This document shows, piece by piece, positions 39,501 to 51,200 of a stretch of DNA of 64,000 nucleotides. Numbering within the stretch: the stretch's first letter is position 1; each line of letters begins with the position of its first letter. The position numbers and the translations under genes were made by a program. The DNA is taken from positions 3,627,760-3,691,759 of the forward strand of contig CAADRB010000004.1 of NCBI GenBank assembly GCA_900708905.1, given 5' to 3'. Below the pieces are notes generated by a model that was not told the DNA's origin, did not search any database, and saw only the letters and a list, made by a program, of their open reading frames with translations. This stretch comes from Hymenolepis diminuta. Its lineage: Eukaryota; Platyhelminthes; Cestoda; Cyclophyllidea; Hymenolepididae.

Positions 39501-40726
39501 GTGTGTTTTCTAGCTGGTCGTATTCCAGTTATTATCTTTCTCCTTTCTAACACCTCTTGGCTTTTTCGCTTTAGGTTCCACTTGGAAATATGCATTTTCC
39601 TCGAACGAAAATCACACTCGCACAATTCGTTGCGTTTCCTGGTCGCCGACTGACAGGTATCTTGCAACTGCCAGTTTTGATGGTAGCATTGCCGTCTGGC
39701 GTGTTGATGTTACTAACGGAGTTATTGATTTACAAACTGTTGCCGTTCTACAAGGTGAAGTTTAATTTCAATATTTTAAGGATACGCTTGTTCCATCCAT
39801 ATCTGGGTGATATATTTTGCTTTTGTTCTAGGGCATGTCAGTGAGGTCAAGAGTGTTGCCTGGTCTCGTTCTGGTTACCTTCTGGCCACATGTGGTCGCG
39901 ATAAGAGTGTTTGGATCTGGGAATTCGACGATGAAGAAGATGTTCAATGCGCTGGTGTTCTTCAACCTCATGATGCCGACGTTAAATCAGTTTTCTGGCA
40001 TCCCATCAAAGATGTATGCACGTTTTCAGATTTTTACATTTTCCGTCTGATAAAGCGTCTTTTAATTCCGGTATTATCCGCTTCAGATTTTAGGCTCTAC
40101 CAGCTATGATAATACGATCAATTTATACAAAGAGGAATTGGATGATTGGACTGTTGTGTGCAAAATAAGTAAGCCTTTCAATTTTTCTCTCCTGATTATC
40201 TTTAGCTGGTCATGAATCGACAGTTTGGAAGGCAGAATTTTCCCCAGATGGAGACTACCTGGCCTCCGTGAGTGAAGATCGAACAATCAAACTTTGGCAG
40301 GAGCTGCCCATGGAAAAGTCAATCCGATGGATATGCCTCCAAACTCTAACTGGTTATCACTGCGGCCCTGTGTTTGATCTCAGTTGGTCACCTTGTGGAC
40401 ACTATTTGGCCACTTGTGGAGGCGATAATTCAATCTTCGTCTTCCATCTGGAATCCGATTCAAATTTGTCAGTTGAAGGAAGCTCATCTATGATTGCTAG
40501 TCCTTATGCTTGTGTAAAGAAAGCTCATAAAGCGGATGTAAACAGCGTTTCCTGGCGGCCAAAGCTTTGGGGAACGAAATTTGTTGACAGGACTCCTAGT
40601 TATCTTCTTGTTTCGGGGGGAGATGATCGAGACATCAATCTTTGGAGTGTTCCCTTGAATTCCGATACCTTTGCGGAGGAAATAGTCGAGGTAGTGTCAG
40701 ATGAAAACGTAGATGATGTCGATTGA
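39293..40726 (+). CDS. CIAO1: CIAO1, WD40 cytosolic iron-sulfur assembly factor (five exons)
   Basis: Spliced CDS: 39293-39500, 39575-39754, 39832-40013, 40087-40168, 40206-40726. It totals 1,173 nt, giving 390 residues plus TGA. Introns are 74, 77, 73 and 37 nt, all GT..AG and in phase. Seven WD blades end LCLWV, IAVWR, VWIWE, INLYK, IKLWQ, IFVFH and INLWS. Blade 3 ([20 protein letters not shown]) and the TGHESTVW of blade 5 are CIAO1-type. In animals and yeast (Cia1) the protein is the scaffold of the targeting complex with CIAO2B and MMS19, which passes 4Fe-4S clusters to cytosolic and nuclear apoproteins. It is about 50 residues longer than the human protein, from a short N-terminal extension and an acidic C-terminal tail. 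The exact start is uncertain. Confidence 0.9.
39575..39754 (+). CDS. CIAO1: CIAO1 exon 2 (blade 2)
   Basis: Acceptor CGCTTTAG|GTTCC and donor CTACAAG|GTGAAG. It encodes [20 protein letters not shown] with the end IAVWR, then VAVLQ leading to the next GH pair. Confidence 0.88.
39832..40013 (+). CDS. CIAO1: CIAO1 exon 3 (blade 3, part of blade 4)
   Basis: Acceptor TGTTCTAG|GGCATG and donor AAAGAT|GTATGC. It encodes [29 protein letters not shown], an acidic DDEED loop and DVKSVFWHP, the most CIAO1-like stretch in the gene. Confidence 0.9.
40087..40168 (+). CDS. CIAO1: CIAO1 exon 4 (end of blade 4)
   Basis: An 82-nt exon with acceptor CGCTTCAG|ATTTTAG and donor AAAATAA|GTAAGC. It encodes [20 protein letters not shown], matching the human CIAO1 order of SYDDTVKLY followed by an acidic stretch and DDW. 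Confidence 0.87.
40169..40205 (+). other. CIAO1: 37-nt CIAO1 intron 4
   Basis: GTAAGC to TTTAG with a 20-nt pyrimidine-rich middle. Removing it restores the frame exactly through TGHESTVW, so it is a genuine minimal intron. It is near the lower limit reported for animals. Confidence 0.9.
40206..40726 (+). CDS. CIAO1: CIAO1 exon 5 (blades 5-7 and acidic tail)
   Basis: Starts after the 37-nt intron (acceptor ATCTTTAG|CTGG). It encodes [25 protein letters not shown], a blade-6 segment ending IFVFH, and DVNSVSWRP ending INLWS. A tail rich in Glu, Asp and Val follows ([16 protein letters not shown]), then TGA at 40724-40726. Confidence 0.9.
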
Positions 40727-40817
40727 TAAATTTATTTGCTGAAATGTAAATAAGTACCACGGTGTGTTAATGGCATCATTGTAAATAATTATGAAAATCT
40801 TCTTTGATGATTATGGC

Positions 40818-40823
40818 AATAAA
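40818..40823 (+). terminator. CIAO1 polyadenylation signal
   Basis: Canonical AATAAA 92 nt after the CIAO1 stop codon, giving a short 3' UTR in keeping with a compact housekeeping gene. Confidence 0.6.
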
Positions 40824-43800
40824 ATGGCTTGATCATTCGATTCTCTGTTTCACTGAGATCATAGGGCTATTTTTTACACTTTTGTAAAGCCAAGTGCCGG
40901 GGATTTGATGCGTCCAGTTAACCAACCGTAAAGGCCAGCCAAGGAAGGCTTGTAGAATGTTTATTTTACCAAGATAAATGGTGGAGAACGATTTGGGAAT
41001 TGGTAAGGTGTTTTGGAAAGAAATTTAGACAATGGCTTTGTTTGAAAGTGAGTAGGTAGTAGTTTATCTTAGGGACGAGAGTGCCCAGATGATGGGAATG
41101 TTGATGTTGAATATTTTTTGGATATACTGCTTACACTTCCCTCTATGTTACTATCGTTATTGTCGCCAATGGTGAGGAAGTATAAGTGATAGGTTATCAT
41201 CTTAGAGACGGCAGTGTTTAACTGAGCTGTCACTCCACTAAATAAATTTAGATTTTAACCGCATAACAAGATACTAGCGAGCAGAGTTTACTAGGAAGGG
41301 GAGAGATGAAGTGAGATGTGATTGCAGGAGTGCGCGTTCAAATAAGAGGATAAGCTTTTAGGTGAAATTGGGAAATATGTAGGAGGTTGATAGCCGGGGA
41401 AGAGTGAGGGTAGGGGGTCATTGCAGACGTACTGAACTCGAGGGGGCATACTAGGTCACACTTGAGAGCCTTGACAGGTGAGCACGATAAGTGTGGTAAC
41501 AGAGGTGAGGGGTCCAGTATCCTTTATAAATCTCTGAGAGGTGGTCACAAATCCAATCTGTGTGAAGTGAGCAGTCATGTTCTTCACCTTCCATTCGCCT
41601 CTTGACAGTGTAGTTTATCTTTTCTGGGTATTTTCTACTAATCTGACTTAATATCAGCTATTGTCTTCCGCTATATAATCAGTTCAAATGTATGAAGTTC
41701 TCTGCATTTGTAACTCCTATCCACATGTGTTGATATATTTAGTGCTGTTGATGTCCAATATTCACTAGATAAATTGCTGGTCACATTTTCTTCAGCTGCA
41801 CTGAACTCTCGTAGTTAATTGGTAAGATTTTCAGATATTGTGGCTTGTAATATTGTAAATTCTAGGAAGTCATATTTATAAGGTTGAAAATTATTCGACT
41901 GGTATTCTCTGCACGCGAATTCAACATGCACACACTGCAAGGTCAGGGGTAGTGAAGTTTCTCTGATTTTTCCATTATCTATCAGGATTGGAAAAATATA
42001 ATCTCGTAGATAATCTATTCACATTGTACTAAATCAGTAAGCTAGTGCTCTGGTATTCACAAATTGATATCTCTGAAACTTTTACGAGGTCATATTTGAG
42101 CTTTTGATTAACTTACACGTAAAGTCTAAGAAAAACAAGTGATTGGAGGTGAAATTAATTGGTTAATAGTTCAGCGCTAAGTCTTCTCGTTTTTAAGGAT
42201 AGGCAACATTATTCTATGTCTAATTTTATGAGCAATTTTTGGGGCAATTATGGGGTAAAGCACAGGATTGTGAAAGTGTTCCTTTATCAAATTTCTGTGT
42301 TATATGAGAAGGACCAAAACCAGTATTCCCTTGAATAACTATTATTGGAATTGTCGGAGTTTATCGGTCTAAAATGGTGGCACTGTCTACTTGTCGAACC
42401 CCAGTGAGTTCTATTAGCTTATAGCACTTCTCGGATATATCAATTGTGTAAAAAGGAAAGTGACCATGCAACCACTCCTTTTGGTTATTTATGCACTGCT
42501 ACATATAAGAGAGTAATATTTATCCCAAAGTAAATCTTATATGTAAGATTCTTTATTTTTCACCTTTTAATTCTTGATTCTTTTTATTCCCTTTTATTCA
42601 AACGAATATATTTACATTACGGTTGTAAATGGCGCATAATATAAATCGACTTATCGATACGAAGGCGTGCTTATCGTGTTGATATAGTGATTTGGGTCGT
42701 TTTGTATTGTGGTGTTGTCGGGTCGTTTTTGTAACTAGTGCAATGTCTTAGGGAATCTAAGAGTCGGTTACGGTATCCTATAGAGAAGGGCACTGCCCGG
42801 TGTGTATTTTCATATGATTATTCCGAATTCAAGACTGTTCAACAAGAGGGAAAATGTTTCCATAAATACAAACTTCAGAACCAAGCATTATAATTCAAAG
42901 ATGGAAAAGTGTCAAACTGCAATAAAATAATGTCTTGCAGTGCTCTCTCTTCAATGTGCTAGTGTCTAGAGTACCCACTACCATGTTACTAAAGGTACTT
43001 TGTGAGCCAGACTAAATTAGGCTAAGAAACCCTTTTCGTGAACTAATGATCTTCACAAGGACTATCAGCCTTTCCTGAGGGAGAAGATCAAGAGTTAAGC
43101 AGTATCAGTACTTTTGGAGAAAGAGGAAGGCGATGACAACCTGGGCTGCAATGAAATAGGTGAAATGGGGTGCGATTAGGCGGTTGACTGATTCCTCGTT
43201 AATGAGTAACTGACAATTAGACCAGAGATTTGAGTCTATGGATGCGCAAAACGTAGATGTGCCGAATGGACCTTTGAATCAGTGTGTGCAGGCTTTGCAC
43301 ATTCTATTGCCCAATTCGTATTTTCAATATGATCTTTAGATTAATGGACTAAAGCTACTTACGTCCGGACTTCGACTTCTACTTAGAAATGCTGAAGTGA
43401 AGATAGTCATTTACTTACTGAGAATAAAATGACAAGTGAATGAGTGAAACGCTTCATTATGCTCCAGAGGGTGGTCTCAGGAAAAAACTATTTGACATAT
43501 CTCAATAATTGGAGAGGTGTTCTAGTATCTTCTATAACGACAATTAAAATTAATTCAGAGCAGATCTCCGTTCAGAAGCTTAATTAATGGAGAACTTGCA
43601 ACTTTCAACTTCCTTAAGGGGGTAAGTTGGTAAGATCGTCTCAGAAAATGTTTTCCGATTATAAGTTAAATATAAAAATTAACGCATTAATGGGCATGTT
43701 TGAATAGGCCTTTTCCAAAACTGGAAGACCAAGATTTGAGTTAAACCAAGTGCTTATTAGACACACGTGGTGGAATGACATAGGATTGCCTATGGATGCT

Positions 43801-45166
43801 CTCCTCTTGATCTTACATTTCCGACTACCAGGTGCTGACCGATGTTTGGTGTCTCTATTACAGAGCGTTTAAGATCCTACTGGAATACTAGATATGCTAT
43901 TAGCTGGAGATAATTCAGAAAGATAATTTTGAGATTGAGAGCTAGTTCAGATACAATGAAATAGAAATAAACTTATTGAATTTGCAACCTTTTGAAGGTT
44001 GACAATAACAACAAGGAATGTGATAATTAATTTACGACTGAGGGGACATGGAGTTGTTTCCACTGTGAAAGACTTTAATGAAATTTACTTTAAAGATAGG
44101 GAAAAATCTCTAGGGTGTTATATCATCAAATAGGAGTCCTTGGAGGAGTGTGTTCTTCAGTATTTACAATCTGCGTGAGATCAGAAAAAAGGTGTTTTGT
44201 CGGAAGGCAAGAATATTTCAACAAATTGATATATTTGAGATATTATTGATAGTGTAATATTAGGAAAGCCATCAAAAGTAGAGCAATGACTAACTGCTGA
44301 GCAGACGCCTGATTTAGGACAATGGGATTTGAATTTCTAGGGTTGAATAGAGACCAAACTTAAGTATTTTTATACCTCATTAGCTAACTTTTATCGGTTG
44401 CGAGTCTTAGAAAAAGAGGCTCATAGATGCACAGTTAATAACTAAATTTGTCAGTAACCTTCATATTCTCCAATTGTAAGGGGCAAAATGGAAATTTCAA
44501 TAAGGATGTTATCGATTCAGTGCGGATTAGTATTGAATGAAGGTTTAATGTAATTGAGAATTAAATTACACTTCAAGTTGAAAATAAAACAAATAGAAAA
44601 GCTGAACGACAGTACAATTTATAAGGGATTTGAATATCCAAAGAATCACCTAAATACGGTGTAGCAAATGGCTCAAATGACATTATGAAAATTACTGACA
44701 TTCACACGACTTGATGAAGGTAATTCAAAGATATGACAACTAGAAAGCCCCGTCAATTTTATTTTACCTCAGAGTGTTTAAAAACCATTATTTAACCCTA
44801 TATAAAACGAAATATGTATAATAAACACGGCATGAAACGATGCTTTAAATAACGCATTTTCAGTTTATTCTTGGAGTCACATCATTGCAGTAAATATTTT
44901 ATTTTATACAAAATACGCTTTTCAGAACACATATATTACCATTACCATCATCGTTTTCGATTTTTCATCTTTAGAGAGTTTATAAAGGTCAAAAAAATAT
45001 ACAGCGCTAAAAAAACCATTATAAATTGCATTTAAATTTTATGGAAATAATTTAATATCAAAACTACATAATTTCAAATTCGTCCGAGTAAACCGAGTAA
45101 GCAAATATACTTACAGTCAACACAAATAACAGTGCGACTTTTAACATTCGTTGATTGTCTTTCAAA
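40824..45166. other. Intergenic region between CIAO1 and beta-TrCP
   Basis: About 4.3 kb with no supportable gene, RNA gene or repeat array. It contains the beta-TrCP 5' flank. A possible acceptor (CTTACAG) ends at about 45,116, 50 nt before the ATG. Confidence 0.55.
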
Positions 45167-45232
45167 ATGGGAGATATGCTAACAGATGGTGGAGACACAC
45201 GTTTTCTGAATGAAAATGATGGCCATTTTAAC
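45167..45232 (+). CDS. BTRC/FBXW11: beta-TrCP exon 1 (residues 1-22)
   Basis: Short first coding exon [20 protein letters not shown], ending at donor TTTAAC|GTAATT in phase 0. The N-terminus is poorly conserved in this family. The exon is supported by its ATG, open frame and phase match to exon 2, so it is less certain than the others. Confidence 0.65.
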
Positions 45233-48200
45233 GTAATTGATATCTAATGTTTATTTGGCAGCTTTGAACTTCCTACTCTGTTTGTCTTACCTGATTGTGT
45301 TAATCATATCAATTTGTTTTCATAACGATAGTAACGGTTCTTAGGTTAACATTGTAGTAGAATTTTACATCATTTATGTACATTTATGTTTGCTTAAAAT
45401 ATGCGGTGATGAATAGATTCTTTATGTGTATCTTTTTAATAATCTCATTTTACTTGTTCTAGATACATCCTGCTACACCTGCGAGTGTAAAGCGTTCTTC
45501 AGTGGGTGGAATGGAATTAGTCACAGCTCAAAAGAAAAACCGTTTAGAAGTTGTTGCAGATCAGAATCGTTGTCTCGAAGCCTTCTCACAATGGAATGAG
45601 GATGACCAAGTTGATTTTCTTTGTAAATTACTCCGGCGTATGTCTCACGCTCAGCATTCTCAAATCAACATTTTATTGGAACCTCTTCTTCAATGTGACA
45701 TTGTGACGGCACTTCCATCCCGTGGTGTTCCCAATATTTCCGCCGATATTTTATCTTACCTCGATGCCAATTCACTTCTCTCGGTCGAATTGGTATCCAA
45801 ATCCTGGCAGCGGATTGTTGTCCGTTTTCAGCTTTGGCGAAAGTTGATCGCTCGACGAATTGAAACAGATGTGGTGTGGCGAGGATTGACTGAACGTCGT
45901 GGCTGGTTAACATTTGTTCAACTTGTTGATCCATCAGTTCTTTCCACCCTACTGGAACAGAGAATGTCCCAGCTTGGTTGTGGGCAGGGTGGACTAAAGC
46001 GGGGATTAGAGTTTCCCTCAATAAAGCTAAATGGTCAGTCATCTCATCCAACACCATTTGGGGATAATTGGAGTTCTGCTATGCCAATTTCCCTCACTTC
46101 GGCATCTATTGACGCTGTCTCCACATCATCCTCCTCACTTTCCCGCTCAGAAGGCTCATGCTCCCACGAAAAAATGATGCTTGCCCATCGATTTTACAAA
46201 CAACTCTATCCTCGCATTATCCGGGATATCCGCGTAAGTTTTCACCATGTTTTCAATCAATAATCTTTCATGCTGCTGCAATATCATTCGTTCATTTTAT
46301 CGAAAATAGTTATTTTAAATGTTTCAACTCAGTCAGAGACAAGAGTGTTTGTGTGTTTTTATACATGTCATTCCGTGACCTTTTTGCTAAAGAAGATCTT
46401 ACTTCTATTCGACTATTTTATTGTTAGCAGCTTTCCAGTCTGCTCTAGCATTTGCTGTAAAACAAACTTTTAAGTATCTTAATCGTCTTGTTATTTGCTT
46501 TATTTTCCTCTACTCAGTTAGTTGTTAATCATATTACTACGCCACTGACTTATTCTCTACTGTATTATGTATATATCACGATGTAGAGGCCTCTTGACCC
46601 TTTGATTGTTTACTTAACTTTAATTTGGCACATTTCTAAAAGGTGTTTCATTCCCAGTTTGCGAGAATCAACGTATATCTTAATTGCACCTTATCCAGGT
46701 TTTGGTAAAAATCTCTAAATTGCACTGCTTTACCATGTAGTAAAAACCTTAATCCTATCGTGTATTATGTATGAGAATGTTTTATATCATTTAGCTTAGA
46801 TATTTATCTAGCTATGCTTCTGCAATATTTGTTACACGCTTGTAATAAATACTTATAATACATAGTCAAAAAGTCACTCTTCTGTTGATATCAACATTGG
46901 GTACATTAGGCCGTGCAGTAGAACTAGCTGTAACAGGAATAAGTAAGAGGTGAATACGTTTGGACGTTAGCAAACTAATTTTAATTATGTTAATCATATC
47001 AACTGATTGGAATGGCTTGTGGGTCACCAGTTAAGATAGATTGGTTGTGGTAAAATTTTCCCGTATTGAGGTTGCACAAATATGGCACACATGGAGTTTA
47101 ATTTAGAACAGGAAAAAAGCGCCATAATGAACTCAAAAGGAAGTAGCTAGAATGACTGATGTATTTCACACATTGTTCTTGGGTTTATGTTTGAGAGATA
47201 AGTTTTTCTCATTATATTTCATGTTGATATTATTAGAATTGAAGTCGTCATGTTTTGATGTCCCTGTCGTTGACCTACTAGTGTTGGCCATAATCGATAT
47301 CGCTCATTTATTTATGTGTGTAACCATTACGTATCATTATCGGAGCGTTTAATTAGTTGGGGCATTTCATTTTATGCGCTTTATTGAATGATCAACAGTG
47401 CATACTTTAGCAATTTTCCATTACATAGCTATTCTTCAGACCACTATTATACTCAGGGGATTTGAACTATTGTCATGTGTAGAGTTGGCCACATAGCAGC
47501 CTTCGAGGTCGGGATATTAAGGGTATGCTCACAGCTATTCCATTATTAAAGTTTCCTATTTGTGGGAAAATGATATGAGTATTTCTCTGTAGCGATACTG
47601 CAATATTCACACGCACCTTTATTCACTAATATTTCCCCTCGTATATTCAATCATCATTACCTATATTTATCCTGTCCTTTAGCGGAATTTCTCATCTAAT
47701 CCTTTTCCTTATCATGTCTTCTAGTGTCCTATTTGTTGTTTGAAGTTTAATCGTTGTTTTCACTGCTACTTTCCCTTAAAGTACAATTAATTATCACTCG
47801 ATATCTAAGTTTTCATTTATTTGTAGATGAATAATTGAATTTGTTCGTTTTTCATTTGTTATTCGTCAACGAGTTTCGAATTCATGACTCAGTATTAACT
47901 TCAACGCTACTGTCCTATACTTCATAAATACTTATATTTCGGGAAATTTTTTACGGATGATATGTGTTTGTGTCTGAAAGCTAATGTGTTAATTGGTTGC
48001 CTTTGTTGTTAATTCCTTTTCTTATATTGGTTTGTCGTGGGGGTAATTAGTTGAAAGTGAAAAAAAGATTATTGAGATATTGAGTTCCGTCTTTTTAATC
48101 CCAACCTTCACCTTGTTCATATTTTCTGCATCTGTTGATCGCTGTCACATTAGGGAAGATTCTCATTGAATATGAGGGTAGGAGTAGTGTTATAAGAACT

Positions 48201-51200
48201 CCGTTTATTTACGCGGTGTTAGTTGTTTACGTTAGTAACCATCACTATCTTTATTGGCCGCATGCGCGTACTTTAGGGCGTATTTTCATCCCTCTCCGCG
48301 CCGGACTTTCATCATTGCTCCTCTTAACGCCCATCATAATTTTTCCGTCGCCGCTTAATGAGCGTCAGCAGTGACCCGCTAGCTAGTCTATATGTGTGCA
48401 TGTATGGCCCAGACTCACTTATTGCGTAGCTAAATCAAAATTGGGATGAAGTTCCATCTGTGAACTAATTTAAGTTTCTATTTGATTATCATTCCGTATT
48501 ACCAACTAGTATATCCGCAGTATTGAGCTACTAAGCCTGGATCGGGCTAGGTTCACACAAGAGCTACTAAACTTTCAAACTAAAGTACCTGAAGGTGAAG
48601 GCAAGATAAAGATATTATTTCAATGGTCATGGTAAAATATGAGCTTTTGGACGATTTATCATTAACGTTTTGGTATACGGCCGCTAGTGGAGGTATTTTA
48701 ACCTCAGTTTCGTTCGTAATGTGCCATGCGTTTAACACTTGCTATTACTAACTCGTGTATCCTCTGTATCACCCTTCTTCAGATGGCTAACTTTGTTATA
48801 GAACCACATAACTACCGATCCCAGGTTAGAAGACGGGTTGAATACGTCTACTAGGTTCAAAAATCGAAAATGTGGTTTAAGAGTTTGTTTACCATGGAAT
48901 TTAACACCTGACCTGGATTGAATTCAATCAAAATAGATGGTAAGAAGTTTCATTTCGATTAAAGAGATCACCGTCGACCTTGTGTGCTACCTGTTGTGTA
49001 GGGATGGGGACATCTATAATAAGTCTAGTTGGTAAATTTTATGTAGCCTAAATATTTGCAAATATTACTTGGAGTCTTATTTCATTAAGCGGTCTGATTT
49101 ATATCGGTTCAGACGCTCTCTCTAGCTACTGCAGTTAGTCTATCAATGTAATGAACGATAGCGCCTCTAGTACCTAATCCATCTCTTTAGTAATAGATCG
49201 TAATATTAGGTATTTGATAATCCTGCTTAGCCTTCTGTTTTTTGTTTTTCTAGGTTTCTCTTTTTCTACCTTGAACGTTCACAGGATGCATTCATTTTAG
49301 CATTGACAGTTTGTTTTTTTGATACTACTAGTCTGCCAGTCCTTTTTTATAGCGAAAATTATTACAGTTCAACTCGAACTATGTACTGTATAGCGTAATT
49401 CATATTAGTTCACATAAATAATTGAAGGATTAGTCAGTATTTCAATAATAGCTGGAAGAAAGCATAAATTAAAATATTAATTTCGTCAAGGGAAAATATT
49501 CAATCATCCTTCATGACTACATTTTCATCTTCACAATAAAATTGTATGTATTTCGATTATTTAATGGTTAATTAATGTATATGTAGATTTTTTTGTGTAA
49601 TCCGTTATCAAGTTGTCAAATCTCATGGTTTTCCCTGGGTATGGTAATTAGTCCTCTCTTTTCAGCAGGTTTTCGTAAAGTAGTCTTTTTGCCTTCCGAC
49701 TATTCAAGAGGTGCTTTGGATGGTATTGGACCCATCAAAATCCTGCAAAGAGTTATTTTTGTGCAAATTGAAACGATTTTGACTCACTTCAAAAGATCCT
49801 ATAAGATAAAGCTAACTTTTAACACAAGTTTGAAAAAATATAATAGTCGTGCTTTCTTCATCCATATTGTTGAAACCACTCTTAACTCCAAAGACAAATA
49901 GTTTTAGTTGTTGACTGTCTTTGAGTTGGTTCTATAGGCCAAAATGGCATGCAGTTAAGATAAATTCCAGAGCACTGGGGAATTTGGTCAAGTGGAGTCC
50001 AATAAAAAGCAACTCTACGGTATCACTCTTAGCAACACAGAATCCAAACGTAAAGATGGCAAGGTAGGTGTCTGAATTTAGGGTAATCCAATTAGGGATA
50101 ACCGATGTGGAATGTCCAGGATCCGACATACCACAAGTCACATAATTTTCTGTCTGTTGTTTCATCCTATTCTGAAATTAGGATTATCGTCCGGTTATTT
50201 TTCCTATACTACTCTCCGTTTATTTATTACTGTATTGTATTAGACTAGTCGGATAAGGGGCTTTATGGCCTAAGTACCTTGAATTTGGAGTCTGCTAGTT
50301 TTTCAGAGTATATAGCGATGTATTCAGTAGCCTAAGAAATAATTCCCTTTTCATTTTCTACTTATTTCATTATTCCCAAACGAATCCACCTAGTCTATTT
50401 TTTTGTGGAAAATCAACTTTGTCCCCCATATGATCTCCAATTTCTCTAATATCTTAAGACTTTTCGCTCGAATAAGGAGATGATTCGGAGCATCACTTTA
50501 AAAGGAATCCTATGTGAAAATTCACATAGTCAAGATTTCTTTCATATGTTTAAAACTGTCTCTCTCCCAGTTCCTATCGGTACTTGTTAGCTCAAAAGAA
50601 TTATCATAATTTTGCGGACTTGCAGTCAGTACTCGCCTTGCATTAATGTTGCTCGTATTCGAATACATTGAACAAAAAAATTAAAACTCCTATAGACACT
50701 TTATTGGTATTAAAAGAATTTGTCTTTCTTCCTTTCCTTTTGTGTAGCGTATAAATGACAACTGGAATAACGGTCGTTTCCGTCTAACACGCATCCTTTG
50801 TCATAGCGATTCCTCCAAAGGTGTCTACTGTCTTCAATACGACTCAGAGAAGATTGTCTCTGGTCTGCGAGATGATACCATCAAAGTTTGGCGACGAGTT
50901 GGTACTCCAGGAACAAATTCAGTAGCACGCGCCTCTAACACTAATAACAATGCCGCAATTATGGGGGAGAATTCTATGAATCCTATGGGAGAAAATGCCA
51001 ATGCTGTTGCTGCTGCTCAAGGAAATGATCCTTCACAGGCAGAAGCAGACGGTTATCAATGCACACAAGTGCTTCGAGGCCATACGGGGTCTGTACTCTG
51101 CCTCCAATATGAGGGCGATTTACTCATCAGTGGATCCAGTGATTCTAAAGTGAGACTGTGGGATCTCTCTACTGGAGAATGTCTTCATATTCTCGAAAAG

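Larger units (their letters stand above)
46234..50747 (+). other. beta-TrCP intron 2 (4.5 kb)
   Basis: Phase-0 intron from GTAAGT to TTGTGTAG. It contains a CpG-rich block at about 48,225-48,380 and an unrecognised minus-strand ORF at 49,932-50,165. No coding exon is missing, since blade 1 continues directly from exon 2. Confidence 0.75.

Noticed and set aside
43985..44001. Perfect 7-bp hairpin CAACCTT-TTG-AAGGTTG
   Set aside because: Short hairpins of this size are common by chance, and there is no associated gene or U-tract.
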